Assembly (NCBI RefSeq): GCF_021390435.2
Contig: NZ_JAJVCN010000003.1
Location: 1,865,501-1,929,500, forward strand
DNA: 64,000 bases
Direction of reading: 5' to 3'
DNA from: Kibdelosporangium philippinense
Lineage (GTDB): Bacteria > Actinomycetota > Actinomycetes > Mycobacteriales > Pseudonocardiaceae
Part shown: positions 8,126 through 16,329 of the stretch, piece after piece
How positions within the stretch are numbered: position 1 is the stretch's first letter
How the letters are laid out: every line of letters begins with the position of its first letter
Position numbers and translations under genes: made by a program
Notes under the pieces: model-generated
Databases searched by the model: none
The model's input: only the letters and a program-made list of their open reading frames with translations
What the model was told of the DNA's origin: nothing

Positions 8126-8716
8126 TTACAGCCCGCCCGGCGTCTTACTCGGCGTATCCGACTGAACCGGATCAGTAACCGACCCCGAGGTCGACGGCAC
8201 ACTCGATGAACCCGATCCCGAAGTTGGCGGCGGTGTCGTCGTGGTTGTGATCGACGGTGGTGACGGTGTTTCGGTAACTGTGACCGTTGGTGGCGGCGGC
8301 GTCATTTTCGGCGAAGTTGATTTTTGCTGGCCGTGATCTGATGGCTGCAGAACGCCACCAATCGTAGTCTTAGCGTCACCGGAAAGTGGTTCACCACGAA
8401 CCCATTCGATACCGGTGATCACAAGCATGCCGACAACGAATGCGGCGAGTGTGCCACCAGCGAGTAATTGCCAGCGCACGCGGCGTGTTTTCTTGGCCGG
8501 TTCGTCGTCTCCCGACTTAACAACTCGGCTACGAACTCGGTCAATCGATCTGGCGTATAGCTCTGCGGCGACGGTCGTCACGATCGCACCAATTGCGGCA
8601 CCCAGTACCGTTCCCGCGACACCGAGTGTCGAGCCCAAGATCGCAGCCGTGACAGCGGACAGTGCCGCAACCGCGACCTGACTCGGATGAAATCCATTTT
8701 TATGCTCTGCACTCAT
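8126..8716 (-). CDS. Two-segment membrane protein with Thr/Ser/Pro-rich tail
   Basis: 196 aa from the ATG at 8716. A hydrophobic hairpin (AVAALSAVTAAILGSTLGVAGTV onward, about residues 13-50) is followed by a basic stretch (AKKTRRVRW), a second membrane segment (GGTLAAFVVGMLVITGI) and a low-complexity tail of Thr, Pro and Ser that probably faces the cell exterior. I do not recognise a family; similar small proteins are common in actinobacteria. An in-frame ATG at 8776 would add 20 residues; neither start has a clear ribosome site. Divergent from the threonine dehydratase-like gene. Confidence 0.7.
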   Translation of the reverse strand: MSAEHKNGFHPSQVAVAALSAVTAAILGSTLGVAGTVLGAAIGAIVTTVAAELYARSIDRVRSRVVKSGDDEPAKKTRRVRWQLLAGGTLAAFVVGMLVITGIEWVRGEPLSGDAKTTIGGVLQPSDHGQQKSTSPKMTPPPPTVTVTETPSPPSITTTTTPPPTSGSGSSSVPSTSGSVTDPVQSDTPSKTPGGL

Positions 8717-8810
8717 CATCTGAATCGACGCTGACCGGCTATTGATCGTTGCCCGAACGTGAGCACCGCCACCCATTGAGTCCACAGTAGACAGTCGAGT
8801 TGATGAGAGG

Positions 8811-9767
8811 ATGGCTGCCGTGGAACTGGTGACTATCGACGACGTCAAAGCCGCTGCCGACCGGGTACGGGAGTGGGTGGTGCGCACCCCGCTGCTGCCG
8901 GCGACGTGGGCCGACCCGGAGCGTCCACTGTGGATCAAGCCGGAGAACCTGCAGCCGATCGGCGCGTTCAAGATCCGCGGCGCCTTCAACACGTTGGCCC
9001 GTCTGGACGAACCAGTACGCGCGCGGGGTGTCGTCGCGTACTCGAGCGGCAACCACGCGCAAGCGGTCGCCTACGCCGCACGGGCCTACGGCGTTCCCGC
9101 GCACATCGTGATGCCGGAGGACACACCCGAGATCAAGGTCGAGAAGACCCGTTCGTACGGCGCCGAGGTGGTGCTCTGCCCGGTCGGCAAGCGCGAGGAA
9201 TACGCCGATGACCTGGTCGAAAAGACCGGTGCGGTGCTGGTGCCGCCGTTCGACCACCCCGACGTGATCGCCGGCCAGGGCACGGCGGGCCTTGAGATCG
9301 CCTACGACCTGCCGGACGTCGAGGTCGTGCTGATCCCGGTCAGCGGCGGCGGGCTGGCGTCCGGGATCGGGACCGCGATCCGCGCCCTGTGCCCGAACGC
9401 GCGGATCTACGGCGTCGAGCCGGAGCTGGCCGCCGACACGACCGAGGGCCTGGCCGCGGGACACCGCGTGAACTGGTCGGTGGAGGACCGTAACCGCACG
9501 ATCGCCGACGGCCTGCGCTCACAGCCGTCCGACCTGACGTTCGCGCACCTGCAGAAGGTCATCGACGGCATGATCACCGTGACCGAGGACGAGATCCGCG
9601 AGGCCATCCGGGTGCTGGCGCACAAGTCGCACCTGGTCGCCGAGCCCAGCGGCGCCACGACCATGGCCGCTTACCTGAAGGGCGCGGCTGTCCCCGGCCG
9701 GACTGTGGCCGTGGTGTCCGGCGGCAACATCAATCCACAGATGCTTGCGGATGTCCTGACGGCTTGA
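8811..9767 (+). CDS. Threonine/serine dehydratase, PLP fold-type II, short form
   Basis: 318 aa. The PLP lysine lies in IGAFKIRGAFN, the phosphate-binding asparagine region in YSSGNHAQAVAYAAR, and the glycine-rich cofactor loop in PVSGGGLASG. The length fits the catabolic, non-ACT form; the regulatory C-terminal domain of biosynthetic IlvA is absent. It should deaminate threonine (or serine) to 2-oxobutyrate (or pyruvate); serine racemase-like activity is an alternative in this family. The ATG is preceded by GAGAGG. The 3' end overlaps the convergent exporter gene by 38 nt. Confidence 0.88.
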   Translation: MAAVELVTIDDVKAAADRVREWVVRTPLLPATWADPERPLWIKPENLQPIGAFKIRGAFNTLARLDEPVRARGVVAYSSGNHAQAVAYAARAYGVPAHIVMPEDTPEIKVEKTRSYGAEVVLCPVGKREEYADDLVEKTGAVLVPPFDHPDVIAGQGTAGLEIAYDLPDVEVVLIPVSGGGLASGIGTAIRALCPNARIYGVEPELAADTTEGLAAGHRVNWSVEDRNRTIADGLRSQPSDLTFAHLQKVIDGMITVTEDEIREAIRVLAHKSHLVAEPSGATTMAAYLKGAAVPGRTVAVVSGGNINPQMLADVLTA

Positions 9768-11229
9768 TGTGCGTCGGCGGGCCCTCGACCCCGCAGTGCA
9801 GGCACTCACCCGGCGCCGGCGCCTCGTGCTCCGGCTCCGGCGGCCCGCTGAGCACGTCGTTACGCACGCCCAGCGCCACCAGCCCGCCCACAGCGGCCAG
9901 CACGGCACAGATCATCAACGACGTCTGCCAAGCGCTCGTGAGAGCCGTTGGGTCGGTGTACGCGGCCCCGTTCAGCCCGGCCACCGCAGGCAAGACGGCC
10001 ACAGCCAGCAGACCGCCGGTCCGCGCGATCGCGTTGTTCACGCCCGACGCAACCCCCGCATGCCGATCTTCCGCCGCCGCGAGGACGGTCGCCGTGACGG
10101 GCGCGACCACAGTGGTCAGCCCAAGGCCGAAGACTACGACAGCGGGCAGGACCTCGGTGAGGTACGAGGCGCCCGGCCCGATCCGCAGCATCAGCAGCAT
10201 CCCCGCCGCGATCACCAGCGGCCCGACCACGAGCTGCAGCCGTGGTCCGATCTTCTGCGCGATCCGCCCGGACAACGACGACGTGAGCAGCATGATGATC
10301 GTGATCGGCAGGCCAGCGATGCCCGCCGCGGTCGGCGAGTAGCCGAGCGAGACCTGAAGCTGCAGGACAAGCAGCATCATCACGCCGCCGAGCGCGGTGT
10401 AAACCACGAATGTCAGCGCGTTCGAGAGTGTGAACGTGCGATCCCGGAACATCTCCGGCGGCACGAGCGGGTCGTGCGACTTGATCTGGAACACCACGAA
10501 CCCGGCCAACCCGGCAATTCCGAGAACCGCCGCGATCAACACGATCGGGTCGGCTCCCCGGACCGGCGCCTCGACGAGCGCCGCCGTGAGCCCGGCGAGC
10601 CCGAGGGCACCGAGCGCGGAGCTGACGATGTCCGGATGCCCCTGCATCTGCTCGTCCCGCGATTCGGGAACGTACTTGCGGGCCATCCAGACGCAGATGA
10701 TCGCGATCGGCAGGTTGATCAGGAACGCCAGCCGCCACGACCACGCCTGCACGAGCAGACCGCCGACGAGCGGCCCGACGGCAGCCGCGATTCCGCCCAA
10801 ACCGGACCAAGCACCGATCGCACGGGCCCGGTCCGCACGGTCGAAAGAGGACTGAAGGATCGCCAGCGAGCCGGGAGTCAGCAGCGCGCCGCCGATTCCC
10901 TGCAGAACCCGGGCGACCACGAGCAGCTCGGTGTTCGGCGCGATCCCGCACAGCAGGCTTGCCAGGCCGAACCACACGATGCCGAGGACGTAGACCTTGC
11001 GACGGCCGTAGCGGTCGCCGAGCGAACCGGCGATCAGGATCAGCGAGGCGAGCGACAGCAGATATCCGTCGAGGATCCACTGCAGACCCGCGACGGACGC
11101 ATCCAGCTCCTTGCCGATCGTCGGCAGCGCGACGTTGACGATCGTGCCGTCGAGCATCGCCATACCCGACGCCATGATCGTCGTGGCGAGAACGCCACGG
11201 GCGACCGGCGTCCCCCAGCGGATAGTCAC
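9730..11229 (-). CDS. MFS drug exporter, DHA2 (EmrB/QacA) 14-segment family
   Basis: 499 aa from a GTG at 11229 (a TTG at 11265 would add 12 residues). Fourteen membrane segments are predicted by eye. Family marks are MAMLDGTIVNVALPTIG (segment 1), GSLGDRYGRRKVY (motif A), RVLQGIGGALLTPGSLA (segment 4) and GPLVGGLL (motif C, antiporter). Proton-coupled export of lipophilic compounds is the family role. The cytoplasmic tail is unusual: ECLHCGVEGPPTH adds a Cys-x2-Cys pair after the last segment. The gene lies next to dasR but transcribes as a separate unit. Confidence 0.9.
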   Translation of the reverse strand: MTIRWGTPVARGVLATTIMASGMAMLDGTIVNVALPTIGKELDASVAGLQWILDGYLLSLASLILIAGSLGDRYGRRKVYVLGIVWFGLASLLCGIAPNTELLVVARVLQGIGGALLTPGSLAILQSSFDRADRARAIGAWSGLGGIAAAVGPLVGGLLVQAWSWRLAFLINLPIAIICVWMARKYVPESRDEQMQGHPDIVSSALGALGLAGLTAALVEAPVRGADPIVLIAAVLGIAGLAGFVVFQIKSHDPLVPPEMFRDRTFTLSNALTFVVYTALGGVMMLLVLQLQVSLGYSPTAAGIAGLPITIIMLLTSSLSGRIAQKIGPRLQLVVGPLVIAAGMLLMLRIGPGASYLTEVLPAVVVFGLGLTTVVAPVTATVLAAAEDRHAGVASGVNNAIARTGGLLAVAVLPAVAGLNGAAYTDPTALTSAWQTSLMICAVLAAVGGLVALGVRNDVLSGPPEPEHEAPAPGECLHCGVEGPPTHIKPSGHPQASVD

Positions 11230-11358
11230 TGCAGGCCCGTTTCGCTCAATGCCTATACCTTTCAAGCCGCGGCGAGCCTATCCCGGAATCGCTGACCGTG
11301 ATTGGCGCGAGCTCGCCGCTGCCCGACTGTCACAAATGGATCATCGGCCTTGTCCGAG

Positions 11359-12123
11359 TCACCCGTTTGGACGGTTGAGCGTTGCGACGAATTTGTACCG
11401 GTCACCGCGATACACCGACCGCACCCACTCGACCGGACGACCGTCCGTGCCGAAGGAGTGCCGCGACAGCAACAACATCGGCATCCCGACGTCGGCGCCG
11501 AGCAGTTCGGCTTCCTGCGGACCAGCGAGACCGGTTTCGATGGTCTCCTCGGCGTGCCCCAACTCCACTCCGAAGCGTTCCCGCAACACCTGGTACAGGG
11601 AACCGCCGCTGGTGATGTAGCGGCGAAGGCCGCGGAACCGGCCAAGTGGCAGGTGCGTGGTCTCCAGCGCCATTGGTTCGCCGTCAGCGAACCTCAGCCG
11701 GTGCAGTCGCAGGATTTTCGCGCCCGCCCGGATTCCCAGTAGCCGGGCCAGTTCCGCCTCGACGGGCAGCTCGGAAACTTCAAGCAAACGTGAAGACGGT
11801 TCACGTCCTTGCGCGCGCATGTCTTCCGTATAGGACGAAAGATGCAACCGCTGCGCCACTTTGGGCTCGGCGGCGAAGGTTCCCTTGCCCTGCACGCGCA
11901 GCAGGCGGCCTTCCACCGTCAGCTCGGCAAGCGCCTGGCGCACGGTGGTGCGCGAGACGTCGAACTCCGATGCGAGCGAACGCTCGGTCGGGATTGGCGA
12001 GCCTGGCGGCATCGCGCTCAACAGATCCAGCAGATGCCGCTTCAAACCCCAGTACTTCGGCTCGCGCTGCAGGCGCGCAGCGGCCGCGGCGTCCGGCGTA
12101 GCGGCGGACGATGTCTCCAGCAT
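11359..12123 (-). CDS. dasR: GntR/HutC-family repressor DasR
   Basis: 254 aa, the length of Streptomyces DasR. The N-terminal winged helix contains EFDVSRTTVRQALAELTVEG; the UTRA effector domain contains SYTEDMRAQG, EPMALETTHLPLGRF, EETIETGLAGPQEAELLG, MPMLLLSRHS and VEWVRSVYRGDRYKFVA, near-identical to DasR motifs. DasR represses aminosugar and chitin genes and is released by glucosamine 6-phosphate. The ATG at 12123 has GAGGAGG about 5 nt upstream; the longer open frame to 12234 is not needed. Divergent from the nagB-type gene, with a DasR-box-like site between them. Confidence 0.95.
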   Translation of the reverse strand: MLETSSAATPDAAAAARLQREPKYWGLKRHLLDLLSAMPPGSPIPTERSLASEFDVSRTTVRQALAELTVEGRLLRVQGKGTFAAEPKVAQRLHLSSYTEDMRAQGREPSSRLLEVSELPVEAELARLLGIRAGAKILRLHRLRFADGEPMALETTHLPLGRFRGLRRYITSGGSLYQVLRERFGVELGHAEETIETGLAGPQEAELLGADVGMPMLLLSRHSFGTDGRPVEWVRSVYRGDRYKFVATLNRPNG

Positions 12124-12263
12124 GGCCTCCTCCTCAAGGCGTACCCCCACAGCATGCCTTGCCACCGGCTCAGATGCGATCAAACCGCGCCGAGTTGCCC
12201 ATTGGAGTGACAAACTGGCATCACATCGTCTCACGTGGCGGTCGGTGTTGCCCGCCCATTACG

Positions 12264-12280
12264 ATTGGTCTAGACCTACT
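12264..12280. promoter_or_regulatory. DasR-responsive element (dre-like) before nagB-type gene
   Basis: ATTGGTCTAGACCTACT contains the exact 10-bp palindrome GGTCTAGACC with the flanks expected of the Streptomyces dre consensus (about ACTGGTCTAGACCACT). It lies 14 nt before the ATG of the deaminase gene, between it and the divergent dasR, which fits repression of the deaminase. Confidence 0.85.
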
Positions 12281-12293
12281 TCGGGAGGGACCG

Positions 12294-13337
12294 ATGACCG
12301 ACGAAACGCCCGGCAGGCACATGAGTGCCGAGATCGCTCAGCAGCCGGAGGTGTTCGCAGCGGTCACCGCGACCCGGCCGGCGATCGCCTCTGTCGGCGG
12401 CGCGATCGCTGAACGCAGGCCGCGCTTCGCGCTGCTGGCAGCCCGTGGTTCGAGTGACCACGCGGCGTTGTATGCGAAGTACTTGATAGAAGTCCTGCTT
12501 GAGATGCCCGCCGGCCTGGTGTCGGCATCCACGACGACGTTGTACAACGCCAAGCCGGACCTGCACGACGTCCTGTACATAACCGTGAGCCAGAGTGGCG
12601 GCTCACCCGACTTGATCGAAGCGACGGCGGCGGCGCGTGACCGCGGCGCACTCACCGTGGCGGTGACCAACAACCCCGAGTCCGACCTGGCTCGCGCGGC
12701 CGAACTGTCGGTGGATGTTAACGCTGGCGTAGAAAAAGCGGTCGCGGCGACGAAGACGTACACCGCGACGCTGCTGGCGTTGTACCTCTTGATCGACTCT
12801 GTCCAGGGTGGACACGGCGAGAAAGCCGCTGCGCTACCGGAACTCGCAGCGCAGGCGCTGTCCACGATCGACTCTTCGGTCGAGGAGGCGGTCGCCCGGT
12901 ACCGCTTCGTGGAACGCATGGTGACAACGGGTCGCGGTTACTCGTCGGCCACAGCCGCCGAAGGTGCCTTGAAACTCGCCGAAACCAGCTACCTCGCGGC
13001 GCGTGCGTACAGCGGCGCGGACCTCTTGCACGGTCCAGTTGCCGCGATCGACTCCGACACCGGTGTGGTCGCGGTGACGAGTGCTGGCCGTGGCGGCGAA
13101 GCGATGCGTGATGTCGTGGACACCGTGCGCCAGCGTGGTGCGGACGTGCTCGCGGTTGGTTCGGCCGCGGCGGACGTCCCGGCCAGTTCCCGGATTCTGC
13201 TGCCGGAGACTGCCGAGGAGGTCGCGCCGATCCTTGAAGTCCTTCCGCTGCAACGACTCGCGCTCGGCCTGTCGCTTGCCAGGGGCGGCGACCCGGACAG
13301 CCCACGCGGCCTGTCCAAGGTCACCAAAACCCGCTGA
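12294..13337 (+). CDS. nagB: Glucosamine-6-phosphate deaminase, SIS-domain type (NagB-II/AgaS-like)
   Basis: 347 aa with two sugar-isomerase (SIS) domains like the isomerase half of GlmS. Seen in order: LAARGSSDHAALYAKYL, ISVSQSGGSPDLIEA-like VSQSGGSPDLIEA, VAVTNNPESDLA, VEKAVAATKTYTATLLAL and GRGYSSATAAEGALKLAE with LLHGPVAAID. No glutaminase domain, so it is not GlmS. The family deaminates glucosamine-6-phosphate to fructose-6-phosphate. Next to dasR, nagA and a sugar kinase this role fits well; a galactosamine-6-phosphate substrate is the alternative. The ATG follows GGGAGGGA. Confidence 0.85.
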   Translation: MTDETPGRHMSAEIAQQPEVFAAVTATRPAIASVGGAIAERRPRFALLAARGSSDHAALYAKYLIEVLLEMPAGLVSASTTTLYNAKPDLHDVLYITVSQSGGSPDLIEATAAARDRGALTVAVTNNPESDLARAAELSVDVNAGVEKAVAATKTYTATLLALYLLIDSVQGGHGEKAAALPELAAQALSTIDSSVEEAVARYRFVERMVTTGRGYSSATAAEGALKLAETSYLAARAYSGADLLHGPVAAIDSDTGVVAVTSAGRGGEAMRDVVDTVRQRGADVLAVGSAAADVPASSRILLPETAEEVAPILEVLPLQRLALGLSLARGGDPDSPRGLSKVTKTR

Positions 13338-13345
13338 TAGAACCT

Positions 13346-13387
13346 CGTGAGTGGTTAGGCGTGTTAGAACACGCCTAACCACTCACG
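13346..13387. repeat. Dispersed palindrome, copy 1 (20-bp arms)
   Basis: The arms CGTGAGTGGTTAGGCGTGTT and its exact complement are separated by 2 nt. It lies between the convergent nagB-type and nagA genes and can act as a terminator for both directions. The nagA stop codon TGA is inside the right arm. Related copies lie at 41511-41558 and 58557-58604 and share the outer arms GTGAGTGGTTA and the core GTTAGAAC. Confidence 0.9.
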
Positions 13388-14570
13388 ACGACTGACCTGC
13401 GGCCTCTCGATGCGGCGGGAGCGTCGTGTCCGGCTCGGCCGTCGCGGCGTCGTAGACCAATTTGCCTTCGACCCAGACCTTGCTTGGCTTCATCTCGTCG
13501 TCCCACAATACGAGATCCGCCACCGCGCCCGGTTCGATCCGGCCGAGCGTCGGCTCGCCGATCGTGTCGGCCGGAATGATCGTCGCGGCACGGAAAGCCG
13601 TGACCGGGTCGACGCCGATCGAGATGATGTTGCGAATCGCGCGGTCCAGCGTCAATGCGCTGCCCGCGATGGTTCCTTCCGCCGAGCGGGGCACGCCGTC
13701 GTCGGACAGCAACACGTCCGCGCCACCGAGCCGGTACACGCCAGGCGGCATTCCCGCTGCTGCCACGGCATCCGTCACGAGCGCGACACGGTCGCCCGCG
13801 GCCTTGAACACCAGTCGGCAGGCATCCGCGCCAACGTGCGCGAGGTCCGCGATCAGGCCTAGCGTGTACCGGTCGTCAACCAGCGCAACGCCTGGCACAC
13901 CCGGTTCCCGGTGGCCGAGGCCGCGCTGAGCGTTGAACAGGTGGGTGACCATGTGCGCACCAAGGTCCGCCGCTTTGGTGGTTTCCGCGCCGGTCGCGTC
14001 GGTGTGGCCGACCGCGACGAGAACTCCGGCCTCGGTAAGCCTTTTGACCGCGTCGAAGCCGCCTGGCAACTCCGGCGCGAGCGTGACCATGCGCAGCGCG
14101 TCACGCAGTTCGAGCACCGCGTCGATCCGTTCGGCGGTCGGCGCGACCATCAACGCGGGGTCGTGCACGCCCGGCCGTTTGGGCGACAGGAATGGTCCTT
14201 CCAGATGCACGCCAAGCGATCGCGCACCGGCACCGTTCACAGTGGACACTGCATTGAGCAGCACCCTCGCCTGCTCAAGCAGCGCACTGAGATCGGCGGT
14301 GATCAACGTCGGCAGGAACCTCGTGACACCCGTGGATGGCAGGTTGCGCACGATCCGGCGCAGCCCTTCCTCGTCGATCTCGGCGAAGTCGGCGCCGAAC
14401 GCGCCGTTCACCTGTATATCGACCAGACCAGGGGTGAGCAGGCCGTTCGCCGCGTCGCCAGCCACGGATTCGGTGATTCGGGCGATCCGGCCGTCCTCGA
14501 TATGGACGGAAACCGGGCCAGTGAAGCCGCGGCCGATCAGGGCCTTCTGCGCGGCGAGGACAGTACTCAA
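13383..14570 (-). CDS. nagA: N-acetylglucosamine-6-phosphate deacetylase NagA
   Basis: 395 aa amidohydrolase-fold enzyme that removes acetate from GlcNAc-6-P. Metal and catalytic motifs: GLVDIQVNGAFG, HLEGPFLSPKRPGVHD (metal Glu), VAVGHTDA and HLFNAQRGLGHREPG (metal His residues), and LVTDAVAAAGMPPG (catalytic Asp). The start is TTG at 14570 with GGAGGGG about 5 nt upstream. A dre-like box lies 12 nt before the start. Its stop codon falls within a dispersed palindrome. Works with the nagB-type deaminase and the kinase to feed GlcNAc into glycolysis. Confidence 0.95.
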   Translation of the reverse strand: MSTVLAAQKALIGRGFTGPVSVHIEDGRIARITESVAGDAANGLLTPGLVDIQVNGAFGADFAEIDEEGLRRIVRNLPSTGVTRFLPTLITADLSALLEQARVLLNAVSTVNGAGARSLGVHLEGPFLSPKRPGVHDPALMVAPTAERIDAVLELRDALRMVTLAPELPGGFDAVKRLTEAGVLVAVGHTDATGAETTKAADLGAHMVTHLFNAQRGLGHREPGVPGVALVDDRYTLGLIADLAHVGADACRLVFKAAGDRVALVTDAVAAAGMPPGVYRLGGADVLLSDDGVPRSAEGTIAGSALTLDRAIRNIISIGVDPVTAFRAATIIPADTIGEPTLGRIEPGAVADLVLWDDEMKPSKVWVEGKLVYDAATAEPDTTLPPHREAAGQSS

Positions 14571-14582
14571 ACTTCCCCTCCA

Positions 14583-14598
14583 ATTGGTCCAGACCAGT
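14583..14598. promoter_or_regulatory. DasR-responsive element (dre-like) before nagA
   Basis: ATTGGTCCAGACCAGT matches the dre pattern, with TGGTC and GACCA arms, and sits just upstream of the nagA start. The divergent kinase gene starts about 135 nt away, so one operator could serve both promoters. Confidence 0.82.
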
Positions 14599-14733
14599 GC
14601 TAGCGTATCGGCGAACAGTCCATCGAGTCTAGTTAATAATTGACAAGATTCCGACTCGAAACGTGAGAAACCCGCTTCGCCGAGGGGGTAGGACGAAGCG
14701 GGCAGAGTGAATACTACTCCGAATGGAGCAGCA

Positions 14734-15687
14734 GTGAGCTACGTGGTCGGCGTGGACGCAGGCGGCACCGGCAGCAGGGCAATGGCCGTTGACTTGGCCG
14801 GCTACCGGCTCGGCCGGGGTGCCTCGGGTGGCGCGAACCCGAATTCGCATCCGTATGACGTGGCCGCCGCGCGGATCGCCGAGGCGATCACGCTGGCCAT
14901 CCGTGACCTCGACCCGGCCGACTGCAAGGCCTGCGTTGTTGGCATGGCCGGGTCGTCCAAGCTGACCGACCCCGAAGTGGCTGCTGTGTTCCACGACACA
15001 TGGAGCGCGCTCGGCCTTGGCTGCGAGATCCGCGTGATCACCGACCAGGAGGCCGCGTTCGCGTCGATGACCTCGGAGCCGTCCGGCACGATCCTGGTCG
15101 CGGGCACCGGCTCGATCGCCTCACGGATCGAGAACCACCGGATGTCCAGGGTGGTCGGCGGAATCGGCTGGCTGCTCGGCGACGAAGGCTCGGCGTACTG
15201 GATGGGCCGCGAGGCAGTCCGCGCCGTGCTCAAGTTGCTGGAGACGCACGTACCCGCCGGGCCGTTGGCGCAGGCCGTGCTCACCGAGGCCGTCGGGACC
15301 ATCGGCGACGACCACCAGTTGCTGTGGCAGCGGTTGATCACGGCCGCGAATGCCGAACAGCCGATCAGGCTCGCCCGGTTCGCGCCTTTTGTATCTGCCG
15401 CTTATACATCGGGCGATCCCGTCGCCGCCGACATCGTTTCGCGGACCGTTGACGTGCTCGCCGGCATGGTGGCCGACACCCGTCCGTCCGATTCGGATCG
15501 CAGCCCGGTCGTGTTGATCGGCAGCGTGGTCGGCCCAGAGAGCCCAGTCGGTGTGCTGCTGCGGGAACGGCTCGGCGATCTGCCGATCTACTTCTCGACC
15601 GAAGGCGCGACCGGCGCGGTCTGGCTGGCCGCGGTCGACGTGTTGGGGTCGTCCGCGCCCCGGCCGTCGGAGCTTGTGCGCGGGTGA
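14734..15687 (+). CDS. BadF/BadG/BcrA/BcrD-type ATPase, probable N-acetylglucosamine kinase
   Basis: 317 aa actin-fold sugar kinase. The phosphate-1 loop is VGVDAGGTGSRAM (N-terminus), followed by VITDQEAAF, the phosphate-2 region ILVAGTGSIAS, GIGWLLGDEGSAYWMG and a C-terminal adenosine region VVLIGSVVGPES. This matches the GlcNAc-kinase branch of the BadF/BcrA family. The GTG at 14734 is chosen because GGAG lies 5 nt upstream; another GTG at 14707 is in frame. Divergent from nagA with a shared dre box, so phosphorylation of GlcNAc or of a recycled cell-wall sugar is the likely job. The 3' end overlaps the next gene by 100 nt. Confidence 0.82.
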   Translation: MSYVVGVDAGGTGSRAMAVDLAGYRLGRGASGGANPNSHPYDVAAARIAEAITLAIRDLDPADCKACVVGMAGSSKLTDPEVAAVFHDTWSALGLGCEIRVITDQEAAFASMTSEPSGTILVAGTGSIASRIENHRMSRVVGGIGWLLGDEGSAYWMGREAVRAVLKLLETHVPAGPLAQAVLTEAVGTIGDDHQLLWQRLITAANAEQPIRLARFAPFVSAAYTSGDPVAADIVSRTVDVLAGMVADTRPSDSDRSPVVLIGSVVGPESPVGVLLRERLGDLPIYFSTEGATGAVWLAAVDVLGSSAPRPSELVRG

Positions 15688-16301
15688 CGTAGCCCAGGGT
15701 GATCTTTCGGGAGGGAACGGAACAGCACGATTCCGCTCACCGCGACCGTGGCCGCGACCAGCGGCCACGACATGACGAACGTGACCACGCTCAGCGCGAC
15801 GACCTCGCCCGCCCACCACAGCAGACCCCAGATGACCACCCGCGTGGTGTACTGCAGCAGCACCCACACCCAACTCGCCCGTGAATAGGCTTTGAGCAGG
15901 TCAGGATCCTTGCGCCAGCTGGTCTTCTGGCCGATCACGACACCGACGACAACCCCGAGCAACGGCCACCGGATCACAATGCTGGCGGCCCAGAGCAGCG
16001 CGCTCGCGCCGTTGGACATCAGTCTGAGCAAGAAGAAATCCTGCGCCCGGCCGGTGTGCATGGCGATCAGTGCGGCCGCGCCGACGAGGGCCACACTGAC
16101 CACGAGGTTCGTGATCTTCCCGCCCTTGATCAGCCGATACGCGCCCATGAGAACGCTGACGCCGAGCGCGGCGACCGCACCGACGGCGATCGACTGATCC
16201 GCCGCGAGCCAAGCGATGACGAAGGCCAACGGCGGAATGCTGGCGTCGAGCGCACCCCGGCGGCCTCCGAGCACGTCACCGAGCGACTCCCGCTTTGTCA
16301 C
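15588..16301 (-). CDS. DUF3159-family membrane protein
   Basis: 237 aa from a GTG. It begins with SLGDVLGGRRGALDASIPPLAFV, the start pattern of the actinobacterial DUF3159 family, and has five to six membrane segments in the first 190 residues. The cytoplasmic tail is Ser/Thr-rich and unconserved. Function of the family is unknown. The last 100 nt of the reading frame overlap the convergent kinase gene. A perfect 14-bp palindrome lies just upstream of the start (16316-16329). Confidence 0.8.
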   Translation of the reverse strand: MTKRESLGDVLGGRRGALDASIPPLAFVIAWLAADQSIAVGAVAALGVSVLMGAYRLIKGGKITNLVVSVALVGAAALIAMHTGRAQDFFLLRLMSNGASALLWAASIVIRWPLLGVVVGVVIGQKTSWRKDPDLLKAYSRASWVWVLLQYTTRVVIWGLLWWAGEVVALSVVTFVMSWPLVAATVAVSGIVLFRSLPKDHPGLRHPRTSSDGRGADDPNTSTAASQTAPVAPSVEK

Positions 16302-16315
16302 CCTTCCAGCCTGCC

Positions 16316-16329
16316 TTAGGCATGCCTAA
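16316..16329. promoter_or_regulatory. Perfect 14-bp palindrome TTAGGCATGCCTAA, possible operator
   Basis: It lies between the DUF3159 start (16301) and the espG stop, overlapping the latter. The TTAGGC half-sites resemble DtxR/IdeR half-sites in part, but the element is shorter than the 19-bp iron box, so the regulator is unknown. Confidence 0.35.

Noticed and set aside
9769..11295. Long plus-strand open frame opposite the MFS exporter
   Set aside because: Antisense shadow; the minus-strand frame has all exporter motifs, while this product is hydrophilic and compositionally biased.
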